Notes: generated by a model not told the origin, from the sequence alone. Counted from the stretch's first letter, positions 1-8,360 are shown. The stretch is DNA of 13,219 bases from JACQKA01 sp964462785 (GCA_964462785.1 CAYWZA010000026.1:1-13219); one strand, 5' to 3'. Translations and numbers: made by a program.

Positions 1-653
1 TGACCACCATGCGCATCCGTATTTTCAGTGATGACCTCCTCAAAGTTTTGATCGAAATACTCCAGCCGGCGGCGTGTGCGCTTGTGTTCTTCCTCCGGCG
101 ACATTGATTTCGAGCGCTTGTAGTGAAAGACACCATGTGGCATCAGTGCATGGACAGTATCAAGCGTGTCCTCCACCTCCGTATACCCAAAGCGTGCTTC
201 ACATTTTGCAACATAGCGTTCTGCAAACGCCATATACTCGACGATGAGATCAGGATGCGTCCACTCCTTGAACAAGTAGTTGTTCCTGAAGAATGCATTG
301 TGCCCCAATCCAGCATGTGCGAAGACGGTCGTCTGCGCAGTCATCGAATTACTGTCGATGAAATACATGATGCACGGATTTGTATTGGCAACGAGCTCGA
401 GTGCAAGATTCGTCCTGCCTCCGCGATATGCCCGCTCAATCTGCGCAAAATGTTTTCCGAACGACCAGTGCTGATAATAGAACGGCAATGCTGTGGAAAC
501 ATAGGCATCGATCATTTGTTCCGACGAGATCATACGGACCTCGAACGGATAATACGGAATGCCAATCTCTGTGTCGTAGATCTCACGCGTCGCGTCAACG
601 ATGCGATTAATCTTGTCGAACGTCCATTCCTCGGAATCGTACAGAAGCGTCAT
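1..653 (-). CDS. spoVR: SpoVR family protein, N-terminal part (cut by window edge)
   Basis: Reading leftward from ATG 653, the frame stays open to the window edge, giving about 217 residues of a family usually near 470-510. Recognisable SpoVR signatures are HWSFGK (about 62-67), an ALE-V-NTNPC segment (about 84-94) and AHAGLGHNAFFRNNY (about 112-126). The family is named for a Bacillus sporulation cortex protein, but most members occur in non-sporulating bacteria and the biochemical role is unknown. The ATG overlaps the yeaH stop codon as ATGA (650-653), and a GAGGAG-type ribosome site lies inside the end of yeaH, so the two are almost certainly co-transcribed and translationally coupled. The family call is firm; the function is not. 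Confidence 0.93.
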   Translation of the reverse strand, partial: MTLLYDSEEWTFDKINRIVDATREIYDTEIGIPYYPFEVRMISSEQMIDAYVSTALPFYYQHWSFGKHFAQIERAYRGGRTNLALELVANTNPCIMYFIDSNSMTAQTTVFAHAGLGHNAFFRNNYLFKEWTHPDLIVEYMAFAERYVAKCEARFGYTEVEDTLDTVHALMPHGVFHYKRSKSMSPEEEHKRTRRRLEYFDQNFEEVITENTDAHGG

Positions 654-1954
654 CGTTTTGCTCCTCTCTCGTCAAACAAATCTCTGAACACGGAATAGAT
701 CTCCGATTTGTCGGCAATGTTGCGCATGGCGAAATGCTCACATTCCTTTGCAACCGGCGCCATCGCTTTCCAAAGCACACTGGGAGCTTCAGGGCGATTA
801 TTGATCTCAGCATATGCAAAGTATTGCACCGCCGGCAGCAACACCGCCTGCAGCAACCCTACGGCTGTATCCATGTCGTCCAGAGAATTATCACCGTCCG
901 AGCATTGTGCGCCGTAGATATTCCATTCCGAAAGCGGATATTCGCGCCGAATGATGTCGTGCATCAATGTGTATGCAGAGGAAATATTTGTACCGCCCGA
1001 ACGGCGGGCTTTGAAGAATTCGTCCTGCGACACTTCGAATGCTTCGGAGGTGTGTTCGATAAATCGAATCACCACTTTCGAGTATTTCTTGGTGTGCCTG
1101 AGAAAGCGGTAGAGCAACAATATGAAGAGATACGATATCTCCATCTCTTTGTCGCCCATAGACCCGGATGAGTCGCGTATCGCAAACATCACCGCGTTCG
1201 TTACCGGCTTGGGGACCTCGACAGTACCGCGAAAACGCAGATCCATCGGGTCGAGTCGCACGCGCGTAATCTTACGCCGCAGACTTTCAATCCGCCGATC
1301 GATTTCCCGGAGCAGCGCGCGGAGGGATTCCTCCTCGCTAGGTGCCGGCCTTTGATCGATCTTTTTTTCAATCTGCTGCCGATCTTCTTCGAGCGCTTTC
1401 AGCTTCCGCTCCCATGACATCGTCATCGCCTTGCGGCGAACGCGTGCCTGATTAAAGCTGCGCACAAGATTCATGCGCGGATACGGACCGTCTTTGATAA
1501 TGCCCGCGCGCATGCGCGTCACTTCCTCAGAGCCGGTCAGGCGACGCTTGATGAGATTGGGGAGTCCGCAGCCGTCAAACAGAATGCTGAAGTACTCTTC
1601 CTCACTGATCTCAAGCTCGATGCCGCCTTCATCTCCTTCGGGAGACCCCTCTTTGCCGCCGCTTCCCCCACCTCCTTTGTCGATGGGGATTTCATCTCCC
1701 GGATTGTATTTTGTGTTGCCGGGAAGCACCCGCTCAAAAATGCCCTTGCCCGACTGATGAAAGGTCGGCTCCTGCATGTTCTTGCTGGGTATGGTGATGC
1801 GCCGCGACGCTTCATCGCCCGCTTTGGTGATATCTTTCTTGCCAATCGTGTTGCGTACCGCATCTTGAATGATGACGCGCTCGCGCCGTGCAAATCGATT
1901 TCGATTTGGCACGCTGCGCCCGCTCATCGATTTCCTCTGGTCGATAACAGTCAT
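650..1954 (-). CDS. yeaH: YeaH/YhbH family protein (DUF444), VWA-like
   Basis: A 434-aa protein matching the E. coli YeaH pattern along its length: an N-terminal basic RNRFARR segment, IPSKNMQEPTFHQ, a Gly-rich linker (about residues 94-101), and a C-terminal von Willebrand A-like domain. The MIDAS-type motif DSSGS starts at about D261, followed by GGTNISSA (about 320-327) and SDGDN (about 352-356). The family partners with the PrkA/YeaG kinase in starvation and stress responses; its exact activity is not settled. An upstream in-frame ATG at 1987 adds 11 residues but has no ribosome site and falls inside the predicted -10 element. ATG 1954 has GGAAGGA six bases upstream and gives the family-typical N-terminus, so I chose it. 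It overlaps spoVR by 4 bp and has its own promoter after the prkA terminator. Confidence 0.93.
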   Translation of the reverse strand: MTVIDQRKSMSGRSVPNRNRFARRERVIIQDAVRNTIGKKDITKAGDEASRRITIPSKNMQEPTFHQSGKGIFERVLPGNTKYNPGDEIPIDKGGGGSGGKEGSPEGDEGGIELEISEEEYFSILFDGCGLPNLIKRRLTGSEEVTRMRAGIIKDGPYPRMNLVRSFNQARVRRKAMTMSWERKLKALEEDRQQIEKKIDQRPAPSEEESLRALLREIDRRIESLRRKITRVRLDPMDLRFRGTVEVPKPVTNAVMFAIRDSSGSMGDKEMEISYLFILLLYRFLRHTKKYSKVVIRFIEHTSEAFEVSQDEFFKARRSGGTNISSAYTLMHDIIRREYPLSEWNIYGAQCSDGDNSLDDMDTAVGLLQAVLLPAVQYFAYAEINNRPEAPSVLWKAMAPVAKECEHFAMRNIADKSEIYSVFRDLFDERGAKR

Positions 1955-1985
1955 TATGGTTCCTTCCAATGTGCATGCTACGAAC

Positions 1986-2013
1986 ATCGTATCTTTTGGT
2001 GCGACCCTGTCAA
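1986..2013 (-). promoter_or_regulatory. Sigma70-type promoter for yeaH-spoVR
   Basis: On the minus strand a perfect -35 TTGACA (2013-2008) is followed by a 16-bp spacer and a -10-like TACGAT (1991-1986, 4/6 consensus). Predicted transcription would start near 1979, leaving a leader of about 25 nt that contains GGAAGGA before ATG 1954. It lies just downstream of the prkA terminator, so yeaH-spoVR can be expressed independently of prkA. Confidence 0.6.
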
Positions 2014-2034
2014 AGAGGATTTCTGGTGCAATGT

Positions 2035-2060
2035 AAAAAGCCCTCCGGTGGGAGGGCTTT
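2035..2060 (-). terminator. Rho-independent terminator after prkA
   Basis: A perfect 10-bp stem (AAAGCCCTCC at 2037-2046 pairing with 2051-2060) has a 4-nt loop. On the minus strand it is followed by five T (complement of 2035-2039), and it starts 10 bp after the prkA stop. The plus-strand side has only a short T tract, so the minus strand is the main direction. Confidence 0.88.
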
Positions 2061-2070
2061 GTGTTAGTGC

Positions 2071-4035
2071 CTAGCTTGAAATCTTATTCTGTTGGTACCA
2101 CTTCAAGAGGTGGACCGTCTGCTTGGCTGTGTACCCCTTTTTCTTCATTTGTTCCATGAAGGCATTGTGGGTCTTCTTCTGTTCGTCCGTGCCGGACTCG
2201 CCGCGCTCAATCATGGACTCAAAGGTGTTGTCGAGTCCTTGGTACACCTTCTTCTCGATGGTGTTGTTGAGCAACGGCAACATTTTGCGATTGGGGATCT
2301 TGCCGTTGTTTGTCGCCATGTACTTCAGAATTGCCATAACGACCTCACTGCGGTAATCCTTGGGATTCGCAATGCCTGCCGGCTTTTCAATTTTCTGCAG
2401 TTCTTTATCGAGATCGGCAACCTTCACCATGTTGCCCGTCTCGGGATCACGGTAATCCTGCTTGTCGCGCCAATGGCTGGCAAGCCAGAAATAACGCTCG
2501 AATTCGTTTTGTGCAAATTCACCGCCTTGTGAGCTGAAAAATGCCTCACGCAATTCGTTACCAAGAAATACGTGCAGATGACCTTTGAGCGGGTCGTTGA
2601 GTAGCTTTTGCCACTCATCCTTCTCCGCATCAGTATAGCCATCGAGTGCCGGCAGCTGCTCGTGCAGCATATTGAGCACAAACACAGCGTCGGTTCCGTT
2701 CTCATCCGGATTTGCTTCGAATGAACGCTCGAGCACTTTCAGCGCAAAGCGTACGCCAACACCCCGAATACCCTCTTCATACTTTTTCTCACGCGCTTCA
2801 GTCCGATATTCCTCGATGGTCTTAGCGCTTGTCTCTTTGTCACTGAGGTTCTCACCGTCATAGACGCGTGTTTTGAGCGACAGCGGGGAGTTCTTGGGTG
2901 GCATGAGTCGCGTCATGACGGCAAATTCCGCCATAAGCTCTTTCGTGCCGGGGGCGCATGCAGCGGCGCGATACTTGCTCGCCTGAATGCGTTTGTTGTA
3001 AATCTTAATTTCATCAGAGACGCGCAAGCAATACGGCACGCGAATGGTCGTCGTACGATCGAGCAGTGCACGATTTTTGTCCTTCTGGGCAAATTCGTAC
3101 CACTCAGCATCGTTGAAGTGCGCGATCAGAATGCCATTATATGGCAACATGCCAATCTGCTCACTCGCTGCGTAGTAGTGATCTTGCGTTGCTGTGTAGA
3201 GCGGGTTGATCAGCTTTTCGGATGCCTTGAAGAGCTCGATAAGCTCACACATGCCGTTGGTCGCGCCATTGAGCGCTCCTGAATACACGTAAGCATCCGG
3301 ATCATCCTGCGAAAGCTCATCGAGCTTGCGGATATCTGTTTTACCAACCAGCACCGAAACGTCTTGCGTATTTTCGTCGCCAGGGATCATCTGCGTAATG
3401 CCGATCTGATCCACCACCGACGGATACAGTTTGACTACACGAAACCGCGTGAAGTCGCCCTTGTATTGCTCAAGTCGGCGTTGCAGCCATCGTGTACGCA
3501 CCACAGGCACCAGATACGGATCGATCTTGAGATCATCTTCAACGATTCGACGATATTCAGGTCCTGCAAACATACCGAGTGGCGATTCGCCTATAGGCGA
3601 AATCACTCCCTCCTCGTCAGCAAGCACGTAATATGGCTCGCGCTGAAAAAGCGCCTTTAAACGCTCCATGATCGATGACTTGCCGCTACCCGGCCCGCCG
3701 CGCATGGCAATGATCTGTTTGGCGCCTTCGCCGCCCTTTTCGGCGCGCACAAAAGCGGACACGACCTCCTCAATCACATGCTCAATGCCGTGAAAGTCGG
3801 AAAATGTCTCGTATATCTTCAGTGTGCGGTTTTGATAGATGCGACCTAGGCGCTCATCTCGGCGTGTATCAATGAGTTTTGGTGCGCCAATGGCGCGCGT
3901 CATTCGCCCATGCGCAAGCGCATAGGTACTCGGATCTTGGCAACGTTCAAGATATTCGGCAAAAGAGATTGTTTCTCGTTGCCGTGCGTCTTGCGTCTCC
4001 TTAAATTTTTTAAAGAGCTGGGGTGTTCCAATCAT
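2071..4035 (-). CDS. prkA: PrkA/YeaG family AAA+ serine protein kinase
   Basis: A 654-aa protein, close to the usual PrkA length of about 630-645. The N-terminal half is an AAA+ domain: P-loop GGPGSGKS at 113-120, a Walker B-like GMCELIELFKA at 261-271, IAHFNDAEW at 304-312 and IRVPYCLRVSDEIKIY at 331-346. All match conserved PrkA/YeaG blocks. The C-terminal half corresponds to the PrkA kinase-like domain. Family members are described as cytoplasmic serine kinases acting in stationary-phase, nitrogen-starvation or sporulation responses, and an AAA+ protease activity has also been reported for a Bacillus member. The start is supported by a perfect AGGAGG seven bases before ATG 4035. It sits upstream of yeaH-spoVR in the same direction but is separated from them by a terminator and promoter. 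Confidence 0.95.
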   Translation of the reverse strand: MIGTPQLFKKFKETQDARQRETISFAEYLERCQDPSTYALAHGRMTRAIGAPKLIDTRRDERLGRIYQNRTLKIYETFSDFHGIEHVIEEVVSAFVRAEKGGEGAKQIIAMRGGPGSGKSSIMERLKALFQREPYYVLADEEGVISPIGESPLGMFAGPEYRRIVEDDLKIDPYLVPVVRTRWLQRRLEQYKGDFTRFRVVKLYPSVVDQIGITQMIPGDENTQDVSVLVGKTDIRKLDELSQDDPDAYVYSGALNGATNGMCELIELFKASEKLINPLYTATQDHYYAASEQIGMLPYNGILIAHFNDAEWYEFAQKDKNRALLDRTTTIRVPYCLRVSDEIKIYNKRIQASKYRAAACAPGTKELMAEFAVMTRLMPPKNSPLSLKTRVYDGENLSDKETSAKTIEEYRTEAREKKYEEGIRGVGVRFALKVLERSFEANPDENGTDAVFVLNMLHEQLPALDGYTDAEKDEWQKLLNDPLKGHLHVFLGNELREAFFSSQGGEFAQNEFERYFWLASHWRDKQDYRDPETGNMVKVADLDKELQKIEKPAGIANPKDYRSEVVMAILKYMATNNGKIPNRKMLPLLNNTIEKKVYQGLDNTFESMIERGESGTDEQKKTHNAFMEQMKKKGYTAKQTVHLLKWYQQNKISS

Positions 4036-4063
4036 CAGCTTCCTCCTAAACCCGTCTCATACA

Positions 4064-4072
4064 ACGGTAGCA
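4064..4072 (-). promoter_or_regulatory. Possible weak extended -10 for prkA
   Basis: TGCTACCGT (4072-4064) carries the TGn extension and TGCTA prefix seen before several genes here, though TACCGT matches only 3/6 of the -10 consensus. It would start transcription near 4057 and give a leader of about 22 nt containing AGGAGG. A TTGACA at 4106-4101 is too far upstream to be its -35. This is tentative. Confidence 0.25.
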
Positions 4073-4131
4073 CGCCCTGCGCACACGTACACTTGTGGAT
4101 TGTCAATTTTCGGGGCATTCTTCGCCACGAG

Positions 4132-5169
4132 TTATACACCTTCCTCAGCTGGTCTTTCGATCGCAATTGGTGCAATACCGGAATCATATTCGGCAATACG
4201 GAGGACGTCCTTGTCAATTTTGCCGAGTTCTTTGTAGCCGGCGTTGTAGTGGTTGACGGTGGTTGAAAGCGAGCTACCGAGCTTTTTGTAGTAGTCGTCA
4301 TACTTGGCGATGTGCCGTCCCAAATCTTCCACGCGTTTGCGAATTTCTTTTGCCGACTCTTCGATCTGCAGCGCTTTCAATCCCTGAAGCACTGTCTGCA
4401 GGTACGCAAGGAATGATGTCGGCGATACGATGATCACTTTCTTGGTAAATGCATATTCAACGAGGTCGCGTGCGGAAACGCCCGTGCCGACCGCGCCGAC
4501 AAGAATGTCGTAGTAGACACCTTCTGAAGGAATAAACATGAACGCGAATTCAGTCGTCCCTTCTGCAGGGCGCACGTACTTGCTCGTTTCGTCGATGCGA
4601 TTTTTGAGATCTTGTTTGAATAGTTTCTCAAGCCGCACTTTCTCATTCGGGTCATGCGTCTCAAGCAGGCGATTATAATTTTCAAGCGAAAATTTTGAGT
4701 CAATCGGAATGACGCGCTCTTTCACAAACACCACCGCATCCACAATTTCCCCGTTTACAAACGGATATTGCATTTGAAAGCTCCCTGGCGGCAAGACGTT
4801 TTGCAGCACCGATTCGAGATAATATTCTCCCAAGATGCCACGCTGTTTTGGATTTTGCAGCACATCCTGTAAGCGACGCAGCTCTTCCGCAAACGAAACG
4901 ACTTGACGGTTCGTTTCGCCAAGTTTCGTGAGCCCCTCCGTAACTTCGCGCACAATTTTCGTTGATTCGGAAAGCTGCGCTTTCATGGAGGCGCTCATTT
5001 CACGCGCGCTCTCCCCCATTTTTTGCTCAACAGTGTGCGAGAGGTCCTGCAATTGATTTTGCAGGAGCATGAGCCCTTCCCCGCCCCCGCCTTTCTGCTG
5101 CGCGCGCCAATAGAAAAATACGACGACGCATAGATTCAGTATCAAAAGTCCTAGGACCGCCCATTCCAT
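4132..5169 (-). CDS. rmuC: RmuC family DNA recombination protein
   Basis: A 345-aa protein with one N-terminal membrane helix (about 4-20), a predicted coiled-coil stretch (about 35-100), then the RmuC domain. PKQRGILGEYYLE (about 107-119), PPG-F, EIVDAVV (about 141-147) and IPIDSKFSLENY (about 154-165) are the family hallmarks. D144 and D157-x-K159 fit the PD-(D/E)xK nuclease-like core assigned to RmuC. Loss of RmuC in E. coli increases inversion at short inverted repeats, so a role in limiting recombination is inferred. It is shorter than the roughly 475-aa E. coli protein, mainly through a reduced coiled coil. The ATG has no Shine-Dalgarno; an extended -10 box sits six bases upstream, predicting a leaderless message. 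The ATPase stop codon lies 33 bp upstream. Confidence 0.92.
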   Translation of the reverse strand: MEWAVLGLLILNLCVVVFFYWRAQQKGGGGEGLMLLQNQLQDLSHTVEQKMGESAREMSASMKAQLSESTKIVREVTEGLTKLGETNRQVVSFAEELRRLQDVLQNPKQRGILGEYYLESVLQNVLPPGSFQMQYPFVNGEIVDAVVFVKERVIPIDSKFSLENYNRLLETHDPNEKVRLEKLFKQDLKNRIDETSKYVRPAEGTTEFAFMFIPSEGVYYDILVGAVGTGVSARDLVEYAFTKKVIIVSPTSFLAYLQTVLQGLKALQIEESAKEIRKRVEDLGRHIAKYDDYYKKLGSSLSTTVNHYNAGYKELGKIDKDVLRIAEYDSGIAPIAIERPAEEGV

Positions 5170-5175
5170 GGGGGA

Positions 5176-5184
5176 ATTGTAGCA
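5176..5184 (-). promoter_or_regulatory. Extended -10 promoter directly before rmuC ATG
   Basis: TGCTACAAT (5184-5176) is a TGn-extended -10 with 5/6 consensus. Exactly six bases (5175-5170, all C except one T) separate it from ATG 5169, so transcription would begin at the A of the start codon. No Shine-Dalgarno and no good -35 are visible. The promoter fits inside the 33-bp gap after the ATPase stop. Confidence 0.6.
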
Positions 5185-5202
5185 TGGGGCGAAATTGATG
5201 TC

Positions 5203-7842
5203 CTAAACTCGCCTTGCCAACCATTTGGAAAACTCGACAACGATAAGATTCGCAATCGCAAAGAGGATGAGCACGCCAACATCGAATGAGGTGAGCGTAG
5301 TGAGCGAAAGCAGTGAGCGCAGGAATGGCAGCGTGAGCGTGATGAGCAGCACGCCAAACGAGCCCGCGAGCGCATAGAGCAGCGGACGGTTGCTCAGTAG
5401 AGCAATGCGCCAAATCGGGCGCTCCGGATCCTTAAATGAAAGCGCCATCGCGAGTGCGGTGAGGGAAAGCCCGACAAATATGAGCGTGCGCAGATGATCG
5501 ATGGAATCATGCATCGTATGGAGCACCGCGTAAAAACCAAGAAAAAGCGCGGCGCCAAACACGCTCACGAGAATAGTAAATCGCATGAGGTGCGGCGTGA
5601 GTACGCGCTCATGCAGACCGCGCGGCTTTTCATGCATGACTCCGGCATCGCCCGGTTCAAACGCAAACGGCACACTCATAAATCCTTCGTGAATGACGTT
5701 CGTCCACAAGAGCTGCGTTGGCAAAAGCGGCAGCGGCACACCAGCAACAAGCGCGCCCACGATGAGTAGCACTTCAGAGGTGCCTGTCGAGAGCAGATAC
5801 GCGACTACTTTGCCGAGATTCGAAACGATACGCCTTCCCTCTTCGATTGCCGCGGTGATTGTCGAAAATGAATTATTCAAAAGCACAATATCAGATGCCT
5901 CTTTCGCAACATCGGTACCCGATTCGAGCGCAATACCAACGGCAGCAGCATTCAGCGCGGGGGCGTCATTCACTCCATCGCCGGTCATCGCGACCACTTC
6001 CCCACTCATGGTGAGCGCGTGCACGATGCGCAGCTTTTGCTCCGGCGTCACACGCGCAAAGACATGCTCACGCATGACTGCCTCGGCAATACTCGCTTCA
6101 TCCATCTCGGCGAGCTCTGCCCCAGTGATCACGTCGTCACCCTCCTCTGCAATACCGGTTGCAACCGCAATCGCACGCGCGGTTTCCGCATGATCCCCCG
6201 TCACCATCACCACCCGCACGCCCGCGCGCTGCGCTTTTTGAATTTCCGCGGGCACGCCTGCACGAATCGCATCGGAGAACACGATGAGCCCTGCGAATAC
6301 CAGATTTGAAAGTTGTTTGCCGCCCTCCGCGATGTCCTCTGGAATTTCTGCGGATTTTACCTGCCGATAGGCAACGCCCACGAGCGCGTGCCCGAGCGCA
6401 CTCTGCTCTTCCTGTTCTTTGACAAGCGCCTGCTTGATATCCGTATCAAATGAGCGCATGCCGCCCGCTATGACGCACTGCGTCGCTGCACGCATCAAAT
6501 GCTCGGGCGAGCCGGTGAGGTACACGCGCATGCCGTCTTGAGGATGTTCGTTTAAGGAAATGGCGTAGCGGCGCATGGGCTCAAACTGCAAGAACGCGCG
6601 CCGCGCGTGACCATGTGCAAAAAGCTCGTCTTGCAAGAGCCCATGCGCCGCTCCCGCCTTGATGAGTGCGCGCTCCATCGGTCGTCCACGCGCTAGAGTA
6701 GTTTTCCCCTGATCAAAAAAAGCGTCTGAGGCAAGCACCGCCATTTCGAGCACCAAACGATTGTCGGGAACATTCGCATGCGCAGTGCCGCGGGCAACCG
6801 ATGCGCACGTGTGGAAACGGGCAACCGACATTTCGCCTTCAGTGAGCGTGCCTGTTTTGTCGGTCAGAATGACTGTCGTCGAGCCGAGTGTTTCTGTCGC
6901 GAGCAAATTGCGCACCAAACCACCGCGCGCAAGCATTGCCCTCATGCCGACCGCAAGCACGACGGAAACTGCCGCGGGTAACCCTTCCGGCATTGCCGCC
7001 ACTGCGAGGGCAATCGATATGAGCGCGATTTCGTAGAAAGGTCTGCCTTGTGCAAGCCCCAAGAGTGCGGTGAACGCGATAACAACCGCTAACAGGTAGA
7101 TGACCGTGCGCGCCACATTAGCAACACCTATCTGGAGCGGCGTCGGATGCACATTGACTACCTGCGCTGCGTGCGCGAGATGACCCAGTTCGGTCTTGCC
7201 GCCGGTCGCAACGACTATCCCCTTGCCAAATCCCGCAACGACCGTCGTTCCGCTCCAGAGCATATTGGTGCGCTCTGCGAGCGGTGTCTTCTCATCAATG
7301 ATGTCGATGCGTTTCTCGACAGCTTTCCACTCGCCGGTAAGCGGCGCTTCATTTACTTCCAGATGCACCGCTTCAGAGAGTCGCACATCTGCCGGCACTA
7401 TTTTACCGCCGGCAAGGTGCACGATATCCCCTGGGACGAGGTACTGCGCCGGTATGACGCTTTTTTTGCCGTCACGCTCGATGGTCGCCATTGGCGCTTG
7501 GGATTTTTCGAGTGCTTCATAAATTTTCGATGCCTTTCCCTCTTGTGCAACGCCAATCAATATATTGATGCTGAGCGCAATCAAAATAACCAAGCTGTCA
7601 ACGTGTGCGCCCAAAAGCTCCGCAGCAATGCCTGTGCCAAGCAGCACCAGCGCGAGCGGGCTTGTGAGCTGCGCCACCATGGATCGCACAAACCGAAAAC
7701 CGCGCGCGCGCGGTGGAGCGTTGGCGCCAAAACGCTTCAGACGTAGCACTGCTTCCTGCACACTCAAACCGCCCGCAGGCGTTTGCAATTCCTGTGCAAC
7801 GCGATCAATCGAAATTGCGTGCCACACATTTGGCGATGCCAT
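5203..7842 (-). CDS. P2-type cation-transporting P-type ATPase
   Basis: An 879-aa membrane pump with the full P-type core: actuator TGEW (169-172), M4 PEGLP (285-289), phosphorylation site DKTGTLT (D328), TGD (548-550) and hinge MTGDGVNDAP (D622, N625, D626). PEGLP in M4 and an M5 glutamate (E690) resemble SERCA/PMR1-type Ca2+ pumps. The M6 site reads NVIHEG (N715, H718, E719) where Ca2+ pumps usually have N..TD, and the KGAPE-type nucleotide motif reads TGSPE (T443), so the ion is uncertain. The start at 7842 gives the family-like N-terminus; an in-frame ATG at 7890 would overlap the divergent yqeY promoter. There is no Shine-Dalgarno; a TATACT box lies six bases before the ATG. It is divergent to yqeY and is followed 33 bp later by rmuC. 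Confidence 0.93.
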   Translation of the reverse strand: MASPNVWHAISIDRVAQELQTPAGGLSVQEAVLRLKRFGANAPPRARGFRFVRSMVAQLTSPLALVLLGTGIAAELLGAHVDSLVILIALSINILIGVAQEGKASKIYEALEKSQAPMATIERDGKKSVIPAQYLVPGDIVHLAGGKIVPADVRLSEAVHLEVNEAPLTGEWKAVEKRIDIIDEKTPLAERTNMLWSGTTVVAGFGKGIVVATGGKTELGHLAHAAQVVNVHPTPLQIGVANVARTVIYLLAVVIAFTALLGLAQGRPFYEIALISIALAVAAMPEGLPAAVSVVLAVGMRAMLARGGLVRNLLATETLGSTTVILTDKTGTLTEGEMSVARFHTCASVARGTAHANVPDNRLVLEMAVLASDAFFDQGKTTLARGRPMERALIKAGAAHGLLQDELFAHGHARRAFLQFEPMRRYAISLNEHPQDGMRVYLTGSPEHLMRAATQCVIAGGMRSFDTDIKQALVKEQEEQSALGHALVGVAYRQVKSAEIPEDIAEGGKQLSNLVFAGLIVFSDAIRAGVPAEIQKAQRAGVRVVMVTGDHAETARAIAVATGIAEEGDDVITGAELAEMDEASIAEAVMREHVFARVTPEQKLRIVHALTMSGEVVAMTGDGVNDAPALNAAAVGIALESGTDVAKEASDIVLLNNSFSTITAAIEEGRRIVSNLGKVVAYLLSTGTSEVLLIVGALVAGVPLPLLPTQLLWTNVIHEGFMSVPFAFEPGDAGVMHEKPRGLHERVLTPHLMRFTILVSVFGAALFLGFYAVLHTMHDSIDHLRTLIFVGLSLTALAMALSFKDPERPIWRIALLSNRPLLYALAGSFGVLLITLTLPFLRSLLSLTTLTSFDVGVLILFAIANLIVVEFSKWLARRV

Positions 7843-7848
7843 GCATAC

Positions 7849-7854
7849 AGTATA
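7849..7854 (-). promoter_or_regulatory. -10 box directly before the ATPase start codon
   Basis: TATACT (7854-7849, 5/6 consensus) is followed by six bases and then ATG 7842, so the transcript would start at the start codon. There is no TGn extension, no clear -35 and no Shine-Dalgarno. It faces the yqeY promoter within a 65-bp divergent gap. Confidence 0.5.
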
Positions 7855-7891
7855 TCGGTGTACACCTGCACGTGCGCCACTTTCCAACACC

Positions 7892-7900
7892 TGCTACTAT
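7892..7900 (+). promoter_or_regulatory. Extended -10 promoter directly before yqeY ATG
   Basis: TGCTACTAT (7892-7900) is a TGn-extended -10 with 4/6 hexamer consensus. Seven bases separate it from ATG 7908, placing transcription start at the start codon or one base earlier. No Shine-Dalgarno is present. Confidence 0.55.
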
Positions 7901-7907
7901 GTAGAAT

Positions 7908-8360
7908 ATGCTAACCGAAAAAATTCGTGAAGACATGAAAGCAGCAATGAAGGCACGCGAAGAGCTTAAGCTCTCTGTTGTGCGCAGTATGATCACCGCA
8001 TGTACGAATGAACTTGTCGCTAAGGGGCGCAAGCCAACCGACGCGCTGACTGACGATGAAGCGCTTGCCGTGCTCAAGCGACTCCACAAGCAGCGCACCG
8101 ACTCTGCTGAACAATTCGAAAAAGGCGGTCGCCCCGAGCTTGCGGAAAAGGAGCGCGCCGAGCGCACCATCATCGAATCATACCTCCCCGCAAAAGCATC
8201 ACGCGAACAGATTGAAAAAGCTGTGCGCGAAAAAATGACGGAGCTCGGTGTCACGGACAAATCCGGCATGGGCAAGCTCATGGGAGCTACCATGAAAGCA
8301 CTCGGCGGCAGTGCCGACGGCAACGACGTCAAGACGATAATCGAGGAACTCTTGCACTAA
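7908..8360 (+). CDS. yqeY: YqeY family protein (GatB/YqeY domain)
   Basis: A 150-aa, mostly helical protein that matches stand-alone YqeY along its whole length. Visible family blocks are a helical MLTEKIREDMKAAMKARE start, QRTDSAEQFEKGGRPELAEK (about 62-81), the IIESYLP segment (about 88-94), and a C-terminal MGKLMGATMKALGGSADG (about 121-138). The domain is related to the tail domain of GatB, a subunit of the tRNA-dependent amidotransferase that makes Gln-tRNA and Asn-tRNA. The role of free YqeY is unknown, though tRNA interaction is a common inference. It is one of two plus-strand candidates in the window, divergent from the ATPase. It appears to be translated from a leaderless message. 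Confidence 0.93.
   Translation: MLTEKIREDMKAAMKAREELKLSVVRSMITACTNELVAKGRKPTDALTDDEALAVLKRLHKQRTDSAEQFEKGGRPELAEKERAERTIIESYLPAKASREQIEKAVREKMTELGVTDKSGMGKLMGATMKALGGSADGNDVKTIIEELLH

Noticed and set aside
123..698. 191-aa plus-strand open frame at the left end
   Set aside because: Antisense to spoVR, whose conserved motifs are clear on the minus strand.
4101..4106. Perfect TTGACA upstream of prkA
   Set aside because: No -10-like hexamer lies 15-19 bp downstream, so I did not call it as a -35 element.
7147..7746. 199-aa plus-strand open frame inside the ATPase gene
   Set aside because: Lies wholly antisense to a P-type ATPase with intact catalytic motifs and resembles no known protein; it is a shadow frame.
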